Shown: piece after piece, positions 7,616-16,634 of the stretch
Position numbering within the stretch: the stretch's first letter is position 1
Layout: the number at the start of each line of letters is the position of its first letter
Assembly: GCA_938042355.1 (NCBI GenBank)
Contig: CALIRD010000135.1
Span: 1-40,996 of the forward strand
Direction: 5' to 3'
DNA length: 40,996 nucleotides
DNA from: an uncultured Thiotrichales bacterium
Lineage (GTDB): Bacteria > Pseudomonadota > Gammaproteobacteria > CAZUMV01
Program-made: the position numbers and the translations under genes
Notes under the pieces: generated by a model
The model's input: only the letters and a program-made list of their open reading frames with translations
Told to the model about the DNA's origin: nothing
Databases searched by the model: none

Positions 7616-8747
7616 AAAAAAGTAAGTTAGAATATATATTCAGATGTTTGGTCACCACATCGTCTATAGAAAATGTACTAACAGCATGTTCTCTGGCGGC
7701 TGTTCCCATGTTTTTTCTTAATTCAGGTTCAGAAATTAAATATTCGATCGCCTTGGCTAACGCTTCAGGATTTTTTGCCGGTATCAGCAGGCCGGTTTTG
7801 TTGGCAATAATAGCATCACGACAGCCAGGTAAGTCTGTGGTTATGACGGGCCTGCCACATGCTGCAGCTTCAATGAGTACTTTGGGTAAGCCCTCTTTGT
7901 AGTAACTGGGTAATGCAACAACTGATGATTGTGAGAATAGCTCGGAAATATTATTACAGTAACCAAGACAGGTTAGATTTTCATTTGATTCCCATTGTCT
8001 GAACTGTTCAGTTGTAATTGATTCAGGATTTTCAGGGTCAGGCTCACCAGCTAGAACCATTTCCACATCGATATTTTGTTGTGAAAGAAGTTCTGCTGCT
8101 GCTACAAAATCCAGAACCCCTTTATCTTTCAATAATCTAGATGCCATGACAACTATTGGTCTACCCGATGGTTCAGGCAAGCATTCAAACTCTGTGAGGT
8201 TTACACCTGATCCAGGAATCAGTGTTGAATTCAGTTTATAGTCCGGGTTAAGTTGTGCTGCATCATTTGTATTTTGAAAGATTATATGTTGGTTCTTGTG
8301 AGCCAAAGCTTGGGCATATATAGCAGCAGCAAACTTCTTCATGCTACGTCGAGAAAATTCAGAATGCTCGGAAAATAAAAAACCTAGTCCTGATATTGCC
8401 GAGACTACGGCTGGTATTTTTAACAGCCTCGCAAGAATTCCGCCATAAATTACCGGTTTGATAGTAACCAGATGGATTAAATCCGGCTTCTGGTTTTTGA
8501 GTAATTTGTACATGGCGTAAATCGTTTTAAGCTCAGCTAGTAAATTCATGCCGCTTCTAGAAAGAGGTAACTCAATATGATGAAAGCCGAGCCGGGTGAT
8601 TGTCGAAGACGAGTCGCTTTTATTGGTTGCTATAGAAACATCGTAGCCTTCAGATTTTGCACCTAGAGCAATAGGCAGTCGGTGCGACAGAAAAAAGTCA
8701 GCATCATTTATAACCATTAGCAACTTTTTATCAGTTGAACTAGTCAT
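7584..8747 (-). CDS. Glycosyltransferase family 4 protein
   Basis: A retaining GT-B glycosyltransferase of 387 residues that should add a sugar from a nucleotide donor to a lipid-linked glycan on the cytoplasmic face. The N-terminus has the DADFFLSHRLPIALGAK block seen in capsule/O-antigen transferases of the CapM/PglA type. The donor site shows the E-x7-E motif in EGLPKVLIE, followed by AAACGRPVITTDLPG. The ATG at 8747 (MTSSTDKK) lies 7 bases after the preceding GT2 gene's stop; the track's start at 8819 only reads through that gene. It is co-transcribed with the GT2 gene. Donor and acceptor are unknown. Confidence 0.88.
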   Translation of the reverse strand: MTSSTDKKLLMVINDADFFLSHRLPIALGAKSEGYDVSIATNKSDSSSTITRLGFHHIELPLSRSGMNLLAELKTIYAMYKLLKNQKPDLIHLVTIKPVIYGGILARLLKIPAVVSAISGLGFLFSEHSEFSRRSMKKFAAAIYAQALAHKNQHIIFQNTNDAAQLNPDYKLNSTLIPGSGVNLTEFECLPEPSGRPIVVMASRLLKDKGVLDFVAAAELLSQQNIDVEMVLAGEPDPENPESITTEQFRQWESNENLTCLGYCNNISELFSQSSVVALPSYYKEGLPKVLIEAAACGRPVITTDLPGCRDAIIANKTGLLIPAKNPEALAKAIEYLISEPELRKNMGTAAREHAVSTFSIDDVVTKHLNIYSNLLFSTQPKAVTLS

Positions 8748-8754
8748 GACTTCG

Positions 8755-9645
8755 CTAATCGACCAAGTGTGAACAACGAGCCGAACCGGTTTCTTTAAGA
8801 CAAGCCGAAAGCAGGCCACGAAACATCCACTTTAGTCGTTCACTACCTTTTTCCAAAATAAATGGATATAGAACCATCCTGCCGGGTAAGGTAGTAACGA
8901 TTCGTAGCTTGGCTTTCAACGGAACGTACTTTTTAAATGCCAGATAAATACCGTCTCGAACCTGAAAATAATGTCGAAATGGTGTCGGTACAAAAAAGCG
9001 TTTACCCATAAAGTGTTCTTCACGCTCGCCCAAGCGGTGGAACATAGTTATATTTTGTGCTTTCGCAAATTTCCACTCTCTCTCACCCAATCGATAACAC
9101 CATTCATGATCGACCCAGTCCAGAAATAAGTCAGTAGTGAAATGGTCGGTTTCGGTAAAATTCTTAAGGCTAAAAGACATACCGGAAGTAGGTAAAGCAT
9201 CAGTGTATTTGAGTTTTGAACAGCCACCGTTCAGATTGTTTTTAGTAGACACCGAGAGAGTTGATTCATCATCTATCATGGTTGGACCTATACAGGTGTT
9301 GTGTTGTGAGTCTGGTGCTAACAAGAATAAGCTTTCTATAAGATTAGACAACAAACCAGCAAGTGGTGTGCTGTCCTGATCAAATAAGACAACGTGTGTT
9401 GCTCCATTATCTTTTGCGTAGGTAAGACCATTATTTAATGCAGAACCAAGGCCGATGTTTTTTCCGCTTGCTAGCACATGAAACACATCGGGTAGTTCGC
9501 CGAAGTCGAAGCCACCCGGTGTATTGTCGCACACAACAATTTGATTACACTCATTTACCAACTTCGAAAATCGTTTGATGAATGTGTTGTCTGGTCGATA
9601 CGTTGTTACAACGACAAATATTGATCTTTGCTTGTCTTTAATCAT
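8755..9645 (-). CDS. Glycosyltransferase family 2 protein, rhamnosyltransferase-like
   Basis: A GT-A fold transferase of 296 residues. The N-terminus shows VVVTTYRPD, then NIGLGSALNNGLTYA and the metal/nucleotide site VLFDQDSTP. LDWVDHEWCYRLGERE is the acceptor-side block typical of the dTDP-rhamnosyltransferase group of GT2. The sugar is likely rhamnose or similar, but that is by family resemblance only. It is the first gene of a two-gene minus-strand unit with the GT4 gene and starts in the divergent region 9646-9925. Confidence 0.85.
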   Translation of the reverse strand: MIKDKQRSIFVVVTTYRPDNTFIKRFSKLVNECNQIVVCDNTPGGFDFGELPDVFHVLASGKNIGLGSALNNGLTYAKDNGATHVVLFDQDSTPLAGLLSNLIESLFLLAPDSQHNTCIGPTMIDDESTLSVSTKNNLNGGCSKLKYTDALPTSGMSFSLKNFTETDHFTTDLFLDWVDHEWCYRLGEREWKFAKAQNITMFHRLGEREEHFMGKRFFVPTPFRHYFQVRDGIYLAFKKYVPLKAKLRIVTTLPGRMVLYPFILEKGSERLKWMFRGLLSACLKETGSARCSHLVD

Positions 9646-9812
9646 TTGTACTTTAAGTCATCACTGTAAAAAAACTCGCATGCAGAATACTGGTGGCGAG
9701 CTTGTGTACGCATAGTCTAGCCTTAAACCAGAGCAATTGTTTGCTATAGTTAAATTTAACGTGAGCTTCGTCAAGAAAACTCCTTCGTTGGAGCAAAACA
9801 GTTGCTGATTAT

Positions 9813-9840
9813 AAGGTGCACGCATAAACTTTGGCACCTT
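9813..9840. repeat. Inverted repeat in the divergent glycan promoter region
   Basis: AAGGTGC (9813-9819) and GCACCTT (9834-9840) form a perfect 7-bp inverted repeat with a 14-base spacer. It lies between two divergent glycosyltransferase genes, about 85 bases before the plus-strand one, and could be an operator or a leader hairpin. In the remaining part of 9646-9925 I see only a short CTCC/GGAG hairpin and no recognisable ops/JUMPstart element. Confidence 0.35.
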
Positions 9841-9925
9841 GGTGATTACTTTAACGTTGATCTAAATGGCAAGGTAGGCCGAGCCTGTAGAATGCCAGCC
9901 GTATTATACGATTCCGGAGCTTAGA

Positions 9926-10630
9926 ATGAACAAGGATGTCATTAAAGTATTTATTGGATACGATTCTGTCGAAAGTGTCGCCTGGCATGTGATGGCACAT
10001 TCAATTTTTACTCAAAGCACCAGACCAGTCGCCATTATTCCAGTATACCTTGGAAATCTTAGAGGTATCTATTCAAGAGAGAAGAACCCTAAACAATCCA
10101 ATGAGTTTTCTTTTACGCGTTTTCTTGTTCCTTACTTGTCAGATTACGATGGTTACGCCATATTTTTTGACTGCGATATGATGTTGAGAACGGATATTAA
10201 CGAAATATTCAAGGTAATAGACGAGCAGCCAGATAAAGCGTTGTATTGTGTACAACATGATTACACACCGCGTGATGAAATCAAGTTTTTGAATACTGTC
10301 CAATATCAGTATCCACGAAAAAACTGGTCTTCAGTCGTGCTATGGAATTGTGCTCATCCGTCTAACAAAGTTGTTACACCGGAAATGGTTAATACTGCTT
10401 CTGCGATGGAGCTGCACCGATTTCTATGGTTGAAAGATGAGGAAATTGGTGACTTGAATGTTCGTTGGAATTGGCTGGTAGGAGAATATGATGATCCGCC
10501 AGCTGACGTTAATAATGTTCATTGGACTGTTGGTGGCCCATATTTTCATGAATATAGTGAAGTAGATTTTTCTAATGAATGGTTCGATAAAAGAGATAAA
10601 ACCTTTTTTGTGAAGCAAAAAGAAGAATAA
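9926..10630 (+). CDS. GT8-like glycosyltransferase
   Basis: A 234-residue protein with a GT-A fold pattern. It starts with VFIGYDSVESVAWHVMAHSI, has SFTRFLVPYLSDYDGYAIFFDCDMM containing the D-x-D metal motif, and ends with HWTVGGPYFHEY. This matches a compact family-8-like group seen in many bacteria. It should use a nucleotide sugar and divalent metal; the sugar cannot be told. A GGAG Shine-Dalgarno sequence sits 8 bases before the ATG, one of the better start signals in the glycan region. It leads the plus-strand run of glycan genes. Confidence 0.75.
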   Translation: MNKDVIKVFIGYDSVESVAWHVMAHSIFTQSTRPVAIIPVYLGNLRGIYSREKNPKQSNEFSFTRFLVPYLSDYDGYAIFFDCDMMLRTDINEIFKVIDEQPDKALYCVQHDYTPRDEIKFLNTVQYQYPRKNWSSVVLWNCAHPSNKVVTPEMVNTASAMELHRFLWLKDEEIGDLNVRWNWLVGEYDDPPADVNNVHWTVGGPYFHEYSEVDFSNEWFDKRDKTFFVKQKEE

Positions 10631-10708
10631 ATCTAACTCTCGAAAACTTTATTCTGTAGTTTATAAATTTTAGACCCCACATTTTTAGTAAGTAATGAGT
10701 ATATTTCA

Positions 10709-12010
10709 TTGGACAAGAAACCAATACCTGTAAGTAAAAGTGTCGTTATTGGGTTTATAGTGTTGTCACAGTTATTATTCCAGTTCTTAATACAAATTTA
10801 TGTTATTCGGTCAGTTGGAATTGGAGCTGAAACAGACGCTTATTTTGCTTCGTTAGCTATTCCAATGATGGTGTTTGTAGTTACATCTACCGCCTTGCAA
10901 AGTGTATGGCTGCCAAGGTTTTCAAAAACCGAAAATGACTCGAACTCATTACATAAAGAGTTATCCATAGCACAAGCGCAAGCTGTAATTGTGACAAGCG
11001 TTGCTATTTTTACTTTCGCTTTCACGATTCCAATATGGGTGCCATTACTTTATTCAAGTTTTTCAGAACATCAAATAGTGTTGACGAAGAAATTTACACT
11101 AGTCTTATTAGTGGGCATTTTGTTCAATACATTGTCTGCATTACTGACCAAAGCATTACATGTAAAAAATAAGTTTGTCCTTGTCGAAATCATTATACTT
11201 ATAGTGACTATTTTTTCTCTTTTCATGATCATACTGACGTTACCGCATTATGGAATTCTATCTGTTGCATATGTGATGGTTGGGCGATCATGTTTGATCT
11301 ATGTAATACAGTTCCTACTCACAGGAAGACCGGTATTTCGATTTAAGGAGAGTTCTAACGACTATGAAACATGGAAACTAATGGTTCCATTATTGTGGGG
11401 CGGGTCATTATTTAAATTATCTCCTGCTGTAGATAAAATAATAGCCTCATACGCATTTACGGGAGGTGTTACAGTTTTATTCTTAGCGCAGAAGTTAATG
11501 AGTGTTATTGCTTCAGTACTCGAGCGAGCTATCAGTGTGCCTACTTTCCCTAATCTAAATAGAATCGCTGTATCTAGCCAGTATTCACAATTAAAAAAAT
11601 TATATAGAAAGTGTATTTTTAAAATCGCAGGAATCACATTCTTTCTTGGTATTGTCCTTTATGTTGGAAAATCAGTGTTTTTGGATATTGTAATTATTTC
11701 TTTGGGGATTTCAGAAGATGCATCTTATGATTTGTGGTTGATGTGTATCCTTTTATTGGGATTTTTGTTTGTTGCAGCTTCTGGCTCGATTGCAAGTAAT
11801 GTGTTTTTTGCATTAGGTGATACTAACACTCCGGTTAATGTAGGAGTTGTTGGTTTTATTCTAGGCTTGATGCTTAAAGTTGTGTTTTTCTTAAAGTTTG
11901 GAATTCATGGGCTAGTTATTGCGATATCACTTACTTACCTAATCACAATGATAATGAATTGCTTTTTCCTGGAACGAAAAATCACATTTGTATCGAGTGT
12001 GACCGATTAA
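10709..12010 (+). CDS. MurJ/Wzx-like lipid-linked oligosaccharide flippase
   Basis: A multi-spanning membrane protein of 433 residues, about 12 hydrophobic segments. The early GIGAETDAYFASLAIP motif is typical of the MurJ (MviN) branch of the MOP flippase superfamily. In a glycosyltransferase cluster it most likely flips an undecaprenyl-linked oligosaccharide rather than lipid II; MurJ itself is usually longer (about 510 residues) and encoded elsewhere. The start is a TTG: no in-frame ATG or GTG is available before it, and the first internal ATG would delete the first transmembrane helix and the motif. The gene is strongly AT-rich (one sampled 60-base line counts 15 G+C). Confidence 0.83.
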   Translation: MDKKPIPVSKSVVIGFIVLSQLLFQFLIQIYVIRSVGIGAETDAYFASLAIPMMVFVVTSTALQSVWLPRFSKTENDSNSLHKELSIAQAQAVIVTSVAIFTFAFTIPIWVPLLYSSFSEHQIVLTKKFTLVLLVGILFNTLSALLTKALHVKNKFVLVEIIILIVTIFSLFMIILTLPHYGILSVAYVMVGRSCLIYVIQFLLTGRPVFRFKESSNDYETWKLMVPLLWGGSLFKLSPAVDKIIASYAFTGGVTVLFLAQKLMSVIASVLERAISVPTFPNLNRIAVSSQYSQLKKLYRKCIFKIAGITFFLGIVLYVGKSVFLDIVIISLGISEDASYDLWLMCILLLGFLFVAASGSIASNVFFALGDTNTPVNVGVVGFILGLMLKVVFFLKFGIHGLVIAISLTYLITMIMNCFFLERKITFVSSVTD

Positions 12011-12122
12011 GAAGCACAAGTCATTGCTTAAAATTCTTGGTTTAAAAGAGGCGGGGGTTTTGCTCTTCTCTCTGTTTTATCTGCAGTGATTTGATGTTTA
12101 ATAAGAAGTTGGTGTTTTATTT

Positions 12123-13121
12123 ATGAAAGTTGAAAAAGTGCTAACTACGGTAGTGTTATGTGGGTACGGAGACGCACCTTATATTGAAGATCAGATTAAG
12201 TCGATTACCTCACAAACTGTAAAGATCCACAAGCTCACAATCTATGATGATGGGCTATCGAGTAGTGCTATAAATGTGGTGAATGACTATGAGAAAAAAT
12301 TTCCGGATATTGTGAAGCTAGTAGTAAATGATAGTAGAAAGGGTCTAATCCACAATTTTGGTGACGCAATAGCAGAAGCGAAAGGCGATTATATATTTTT
12401 AAGTGATCAGGATGACGTTTGGAGTGAGCATAAAGTAGAGAAAATCATTGAAGAATTTCATTCAGATCGAAAGCCAGACCTGGTTTTTTCTGATGCGATC
12501 ATAACTGATAAAGATGGGAATATTCATAGTTGCAATTTGTGGGAACGGATCGGATTTAAGCCTCGTAAAGATAAGGATCCAGAGTTTTTATTTGAAAATT
12601 TACTCATGAGACAAGTGATCACTGGTGCCACTATTGCGATAAGACGTGAAGCGCTAAATTACATAGTTCCGATTCCGGATTTGTCTCCAACATTTCTACA
12701 TGATGGTTGGGTTGGAATGGCTTGCGCTGCTAAAGGAAGAGTGAGTTGGGTAAATGAAGGGTTAATTTTTTATCGACAACATGATTCTCAATTGGCTGGA
12801 ATATCAAGAAGTGGAATAGAATTGCTCATTCACAAAGTTAGAATGTACACATCGGTAAATGCTCAAACGAGAAAAAATATTCATGAGGAAGCAGAAATTT
12901 GGAAGAAAATGTTGTTACTACTCTTGGAAAGGATAGATTTATCTTCACACAAAGTCGACTTGATTGAGAGAAAAATTGATTTTCTAAAGTATCGCGCTTT
13001 AAAAATGAAAAAAGTGAAGCGAATTCATTCAAGTATTCTTCATTGGCGAAATGGAAATTATAGGAAATTTCATATCCGACCTGTTCGCGCTTTGCTTTTA
13101 GATATCTTGATGCCTGAGTAA
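12123..13121 (+). CDS. Glycosyltransferase family 2 protein
   Basis: A 332-residue GT-A transferase. The N-terminal VVLCGYGDAPYIEDQIKSI and TIYDDG are followed by the strong signature FLSDQDDVW, which holds the D-x-D metal site. Then comes an acceptor region, ITGATIAIRREALNYIVP and HDGWVG. This is the common O-antigen/capsule GT2 type. A basic C-terminal tail of about 80 residues may associate with the membrane. Sugar specificity is not deducible. The 112-base gap before it holds no strong ribosome site. Confidence 0.88.
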   Translation: MKVEKVLTTVVLCGYGDAPYIEDQIKSITSQTVKIHKLTIYDDGLSSSAINVVNDYEKKFPDIVKLVVNDSRKGLIHNFGDAIAEAKGDYIFLSDQDDVWSEHKVEKIIEEFHSDRKPDLVFSDAIITDKDGNIHSCNLWERIGFKPRKDKDPEFLFENLLMRQVITGATIAIRREALNYIVPIPDLSPTFLHDGWVGMACAAKGRVSWVNEGLIFYRQHDSQLAGISRSGIELLIHKVRMYTSVNAQTRKNIHEEAEIWKKMLLLLLERIDLSSHKVDLIERKIDFLKYRALKMKKVKRIHSSILHWRNGNYRKFHIRPVRALLLDILMPE

Positions 13122-13127
13122 AAAGAC

Positions 13128-13928
13128 TTGAAAATATTCTATTGTTACAATCAAGTTACCTATTCAGTTGCACGCCAAGTTGCAAATTCTTCTGAGAGAA
13201 AAAGTATTGTGATTACAATGCCAAATCGAATTGAGCAGAGTAAGGGCACACCATGGCTAACAATTGAGTACAATACCGTAATAGCTTTTTTCACTTTATT
13301 AGTTTCTATTTTCACCAGAAAGGTCGAAGTAGTAATCCCGCATAATAAAGGCAAGCCACTAGTTAACTTAATGTTTCGGTATTCACGTAATTTGTCAATT
13401 ATAGATGATGGTATGGATACATTTAGAGATGTACCGAGAAACATCGATCTCGAGACATTGAGAAGCAATATTTCTTACTATACGTTTGATTATGATCTGC
13501 CTTTAGCAGATTGGTTATCAAAACTACATGTAATCAAGGCCTGTCCAGTGTCAGCATTAGTTAGCGACATGAGACCGATTTTTTCATTTGAGAGAATAAG
13601 AACAATAATAATTGAGTCGCCAGGTGTGGTTTATGATGCTCAGGACGCAGATTTAGAGGCGGTTTTATTCATTCGGCATCCAAACGTTAATAAAAACGGA
13701 AATAACAGTGGTTTCATAAATACGATAAATGGTAAGGAGTATTCTGTAGAGAAAAGTTTGCAAAACTATTCTGGAAAAATTGTTGTAGGCGAGTCAATGG
13801 TTTTGATATTTGCACTTTCTTGTTTAGAGGATTTGGTGAGCTTGAGAATTATGATGAAAAAAAATCAGTTTGAAAATTTGTCGGTTTTGCATGAAATATT
13901 ACGTAAACATGAATTATGTATATTTTAA
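13128..13928 (+). CDS. Uncharacterised glycan-cluster protein, possible GT-B (GT52/polysialyltransferase-like)
   Basis: I do not firmly recognise this 266-residue protein. It begins with a short strand, MKIFYCYNQVTYSVA, then a segment VVIPHNKGKPLVNLMF followed by LSIIDDGMDTFRD. It later has a IIIESPGVVYDAQDAD block and a KIVVGESMVLIFAL helix. This order (aspartate-aspartate-glycine after a strand, then a second-domain strand, then a late serine-containing helix) faintly resembles sialyltransferase-like GT52/polysialyltransferases. It starts at TTG 13128, six bases after the preceding GT2 stop, and no other start fits. It is AT-rich. A role in the same glycan pathway follows only from position. 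Confidence 0.5.
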   Translation: MKIFYCYNQVTYSVARQVANSSERKSIVITMPNRIEQSKGTPWLTIEYNTVIAFFTLLVSIFTRKVEVVIPHNKGKPLVNLMFRYSRNLSIIDDGMDTFRDVPRNIDLETLRSNISYYTFDYDLPLADWLSKLHVIKACPVSALVSDMRPIFSFERIRTIIIESPGVVYDAQDADLEAVLFIRHPNVNKNGNNSGFINTINGKEYSVEKSLQNYSGKIVVGESMVLIFALSCLEDLVSLRIMMKKNQFENLSVLHEILRKHELCIF

Positions 13929-13974
13929 ATATTAAGTACTTATCACGAAAAACCATTACTAAATAAAGTCAACT

Positions 13975-14838
13975 ATGAAAATAATTAGAAAATATTTATA
14001 CGAAATACTGCTCGCAAACAAAAGGCTGTGTGCGGAAATTTATAGAAGAATACTCGATTCTTGTAGTGCGGGAAGAGCTTGTAAAATTAAAAACATTACG
14101 CAAAGTTTTAAAGGTATGTCTTCAAGATTTTATTTCGACCGCGATCTAAATCTTTATTTTGTTCAGGATGAAGGGAATACGCATTACTTCTCTGAAAAAA
14201 TGAGGGGCTTTGATTTGTATACAAGAGGTTTGGACAAGCGGGCAATGCAGCTAGCCAAGTCATATTATCTGGATCAAATAAAGTTTGAGAAAAATGATTA
14301 TTTTATTGACTGCGGTGCAAACTATGCTGATATATATTTGTATCTAAAGACTATACCTCTTGATTTGAACTATCTGGCATTCGAGCCTTCACCCAGAGAA
14401 TTTCAATGTATTAAATTAAATGCTCCTCGTCAAGAATGTAACGAGTTGGCATTATTTGAGAATGCAGGAGAATTTGAATTGTATATTTCATCCGCTGGAG
14501 CGGATTCTTCTCTGATTGAGCCTAAAAATGGCTATGATGAAAAGATACAGGTCAGCTGTACGACTTTAGATGATTATCTGGCGCAAAAAGATATACCCAT
14601 GGTTAAGCTCTTAAAGCTAGAGGCTGAAGGTCTCGAGCCAGAAATTCTTCGAGGAGGCATAGAATCACTCAAAAACATTGCCTATATTTCAGTTGATGGT
14701 GGTCCCGAACGAGGCTTAAATGAAGAGCAAACGATTTCTACTGTTACGAACATCTTGTGCCAAAACAACTTTATTATGTTGGAAATAGATATTAAAGCTG
14801 CAATGGGTCGAGTTTTATATAAAAATTTGAAATTCTAA
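13975..14838 (+). CDS. FkbM family SAM-dependent methyltransferase
   Basis: An FkbM-type O-methyltransferase of 287 residues. The SAM-binding motif I is FIDCGANYADIYLYL (about residue 115), followed by an acidic strand in YLAFEPSPRE. The family C-terminal signature is LLKLEAEGLEPEILRGG. In glycan clusters such enzymes commonly methylate a sugar hydroxyl or cap a chain; here that is inference. The first 70 residues are a poorly conserved, basic extension. It is one of the AT-rich plus-strand genes (a sampled line counts 18 G+C of 60). Confidence 0.85.
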   Translation: MKIIRKYLYEILLANKRLCAEIYRRILDSCSAGRACKIKNITQSFKGMSSRFYFDRDLNLYFVQDEGNTHYFSEKMRGFDLYTRGLDKRAMQLAKSYYLDQIKFEKNDYFIDCGANYADIYLYLKTIPLDLNYLAFEPSPREFQCIKLNAPRQECNELALFENAGEFELYISSAGADSSLIEPKNGYDEKIQVSCTTLDDYLAQKDIPMVKLLKLEAEGLEPEILRGGIESLKNIAYISVDGGPERGLNEEQTISTVTNILCQNNFIMLEIDIKAAMGRVLYKNLKF

Positions 14839-14971
14839 ATCTACAAGCCAAAAATTCTGGTTTGTTTGATATATATTCAAAAATTCTTCTCTTAGTTAGA
14901 TTACTAAACTGATTATATTAACTACCTAGTTTAATGATTTATGTTTGTTGATAATAAATGGAAATTACAGA

Positions 14972-15784
14972 ATGAAAATCAAAAAACAATTAAGGCAGTA
15001 TTTTAAACCCAAACAAAAATTTGATGGGTTCGTTGAAAATCGCCAAAATATTGCTGGATTCGAAAATTTATCCGATTCTGACTTAGAGCAACTCAATCAG
15101 ATTTTAGAATGGAATAGCTTTGTTGTTGATCAGAATGGCAGACGATTTGGTAATATGGCCTGGGCCGGTAAGAGAGACTTGCCATCAGAAATTCCAGATC
15201 GTAGGCATGAACTTCTTTCGGAACGTATTGATTTATCGCAGAAATCTGTATTGGAGATTGGTTGTTTCGAAGGATTACATACTATTAGTTTATGCGGCAT
15301 GGCCAGGAATGTAACAGCAATTGATGCTCGAGTCGAAAATGTAGTGAAAACGATGGTTCGTTGTGGATTTTTTCAATGTAAGCCACGTGTTGTTGTTTGT
15401 AATGTTGAATCGGATGTTGGAAAGTTTGAATCATTTGAGACAGATTTTTGTCATCATTTTGGTGTTTTATATCACCTAAAAGACCCAGTTAATCATATTT
15501 TTAAACTTGGTAATATTGTCAAAGATGGAATATTTCTAGATACACATATTGCAGACCCTGATACACAGGATATTAAACAATCATCTCACGCTGAAATAGA
15601 TTTTGATTATTACGAATATAGAGAAAGTACTGGGGTATTTGCGGGTATGTACGCAACGGCACAATGGCTTACGCTTACTAGTTTAGAAGAAGTGTTGAGA
15701 GCTGCTGGTTTCATAAACTTTGAATTGATAGAGAACCGATCAGAAAGAAATGGAAAGCGAATTTTAGCGCTCGCTACAAAATAG
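14972..15784 (+). CDS. Class I SAM-dependent methyltransferase
   Basis: A 270-residue protein with a Rossmann methyltransferase core. VLEIGCFEGLHTISLC is motif I (E-x-G-x-x-x-G type), NVTAIDARVENV ends with the ribose-binding acidic residue, and FCHHFGVLYHLKDPVNHIF is the post-II/III region. This last block recalls CmoB-like (DUF1698) methyltransferases, but the location at the end of a glycan cluster suggests a carbohydrate substrate. The ATG at 14972 (MKIKKQLRQYF) is preferred over the TTG at 14945, though its ribosome site is weak. Its stop is one base from the stop of the convergent DUF4105 gene. Confidence 0.8.
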   Translation: MKIKKQLRQYFKPKQKFDGFVENRQNIAGFENLSDSDLEQLNQILEWNSFVVDQNGRRFGNMAWAGKRDLPSEIPDRRHELLSERIDLSQKSVLEIGCFEGLHTISLCGMARNVTAIDARVENVVKTMVRCGFFQCKPRVVVCNVESDVGKFESFETDFCHHFGVLYHLKDPVNHIFKLGNIVKDGIFLDTHIADPDTQDIKQSSHAEIDFDYYEYRESTGVFAGMYATAQWLTLTSLEEVLRAAGFINFELIENRSERNGKRILALATK

Positions 15785-15785
15785 A

Positions 15786-16634
15786 TTATTTTTCTTTATC
15801 AATATGTTCTCTAATGATGGTTGAAAAATTATCTTGTATTTCAAAAACCTCGCTTTCGAAACTCAATTTATTAGCTGTTCTTAATTCTTCAAGTGATGAG
15901 TTATTGTCAATCAGCCCTAATTCATAAGCAATTTCATCTGAGTTCTTTGGTGCAATAAGACGGATATCCCATGGAATAGTATTGGGAGCAATTTTATTTA
16001 CATGGCGTGCAATATTGATACTGCAACTACTGAACAGGGTATGATAAAACTCGGGCTCTAAAACTAGTTTGTTTGCGCGGTTTAACATATCGATGAACAA
16101 TGTTTGTTTATCGTACAGAGATGCTTTTAATGGATAGAGATAGACGTCATTTTTTCGATAATTAACGCGTAAGTTAATCACGTCTCGCTCATCTGCTATG
16201 ACATACACTAGTTCATATCGCGGGAGTACGCCAACCAAGGGTGAATACACTTCATTGGGTTGTCGACGTGCTTCTACCGAGATAGCGACATATTCACCTG
16301 TATCAAAGCCAAAGGATACAAAGGTGTGTGCAGCGCCCATACCCGCGAAAGGTTCAACAATATAGTCAACCGAAATTAAATCAGAAAGTAGATACTCTCT
16401 ATCATCATAAGCTACAGTAAATTCAGTTTCGCTTGTATAGCGAAAGTTTCTGACATTGTTAATAATCACTTGATCGCCGTTGATTGTTGAGGTGGCAAGC
16501 ACTGCTTGATCGGTGCGCCATTCACGATCATTGGAGGGTTTTGAGAAAATAAATAACGCGATATAGATCGTCAGCAGGCAAGCAATTGAAATAAAAAATA
16601 GGCCAATTGCTTTTCTGACCCGGACGATATTCAT
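15786..16634 (-). CDS. DUF4105 domain membrane-anchored protein
   Basis: A 282-residue protein with a single N-terminal transmembrane segment (about residues 10-30) and a large domain that should face the periplasm. The domain carries DUF4105 hallmarks: the FRYTSETEF block, HTFVSFGFDTGEYVAISVEARR, YVIADERDVINLRVNYR and a late FSSCSINIARHV. In this family the Cys region is thought to belong to an NlpC/P60-like fold; here the usual NCTT-like sequence reads SCSIN, so catalytic competence is uncertain. Its ATG overlaps the DUF938 gene's stop by four bases (ATGA), making it the last gene of the serB operon. Function is unknown. Confidence 0.85.
   Translation of the reverse strand: MNIVRVRKAIGLFFISIACLLTIYIALFIFSKPSNDREWRTDQAVLATSTINGDQVIINNVRNFRYTSETEFTVAYDDREYLLSDLISVDYIVEPFAGMGAAHTFVSFGFDTGEYVAISVEARRQPNEVYSPLVGVLPRYELVYVIADERDVINLRVNYRKNDVYLYPLKASLYDKQTLFIDMLNRANKLVLEPEFYHTLFSSCSINIARHVNKIAPNTIPWDIRLIAPKNSDEIAYELGLIDNNSSLEELRTANKLSFESEVFEIQDNFSTIIREHIDKEK

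Noticed and set aside
10709-12010. Flippase gene considered as the cell's essential murJ
   Set aside because: It is shorter than usual MurJ, AT-rich, and lies in a variable glycan cluster; a lipid-linked oligosaccharide flippase is more likely.
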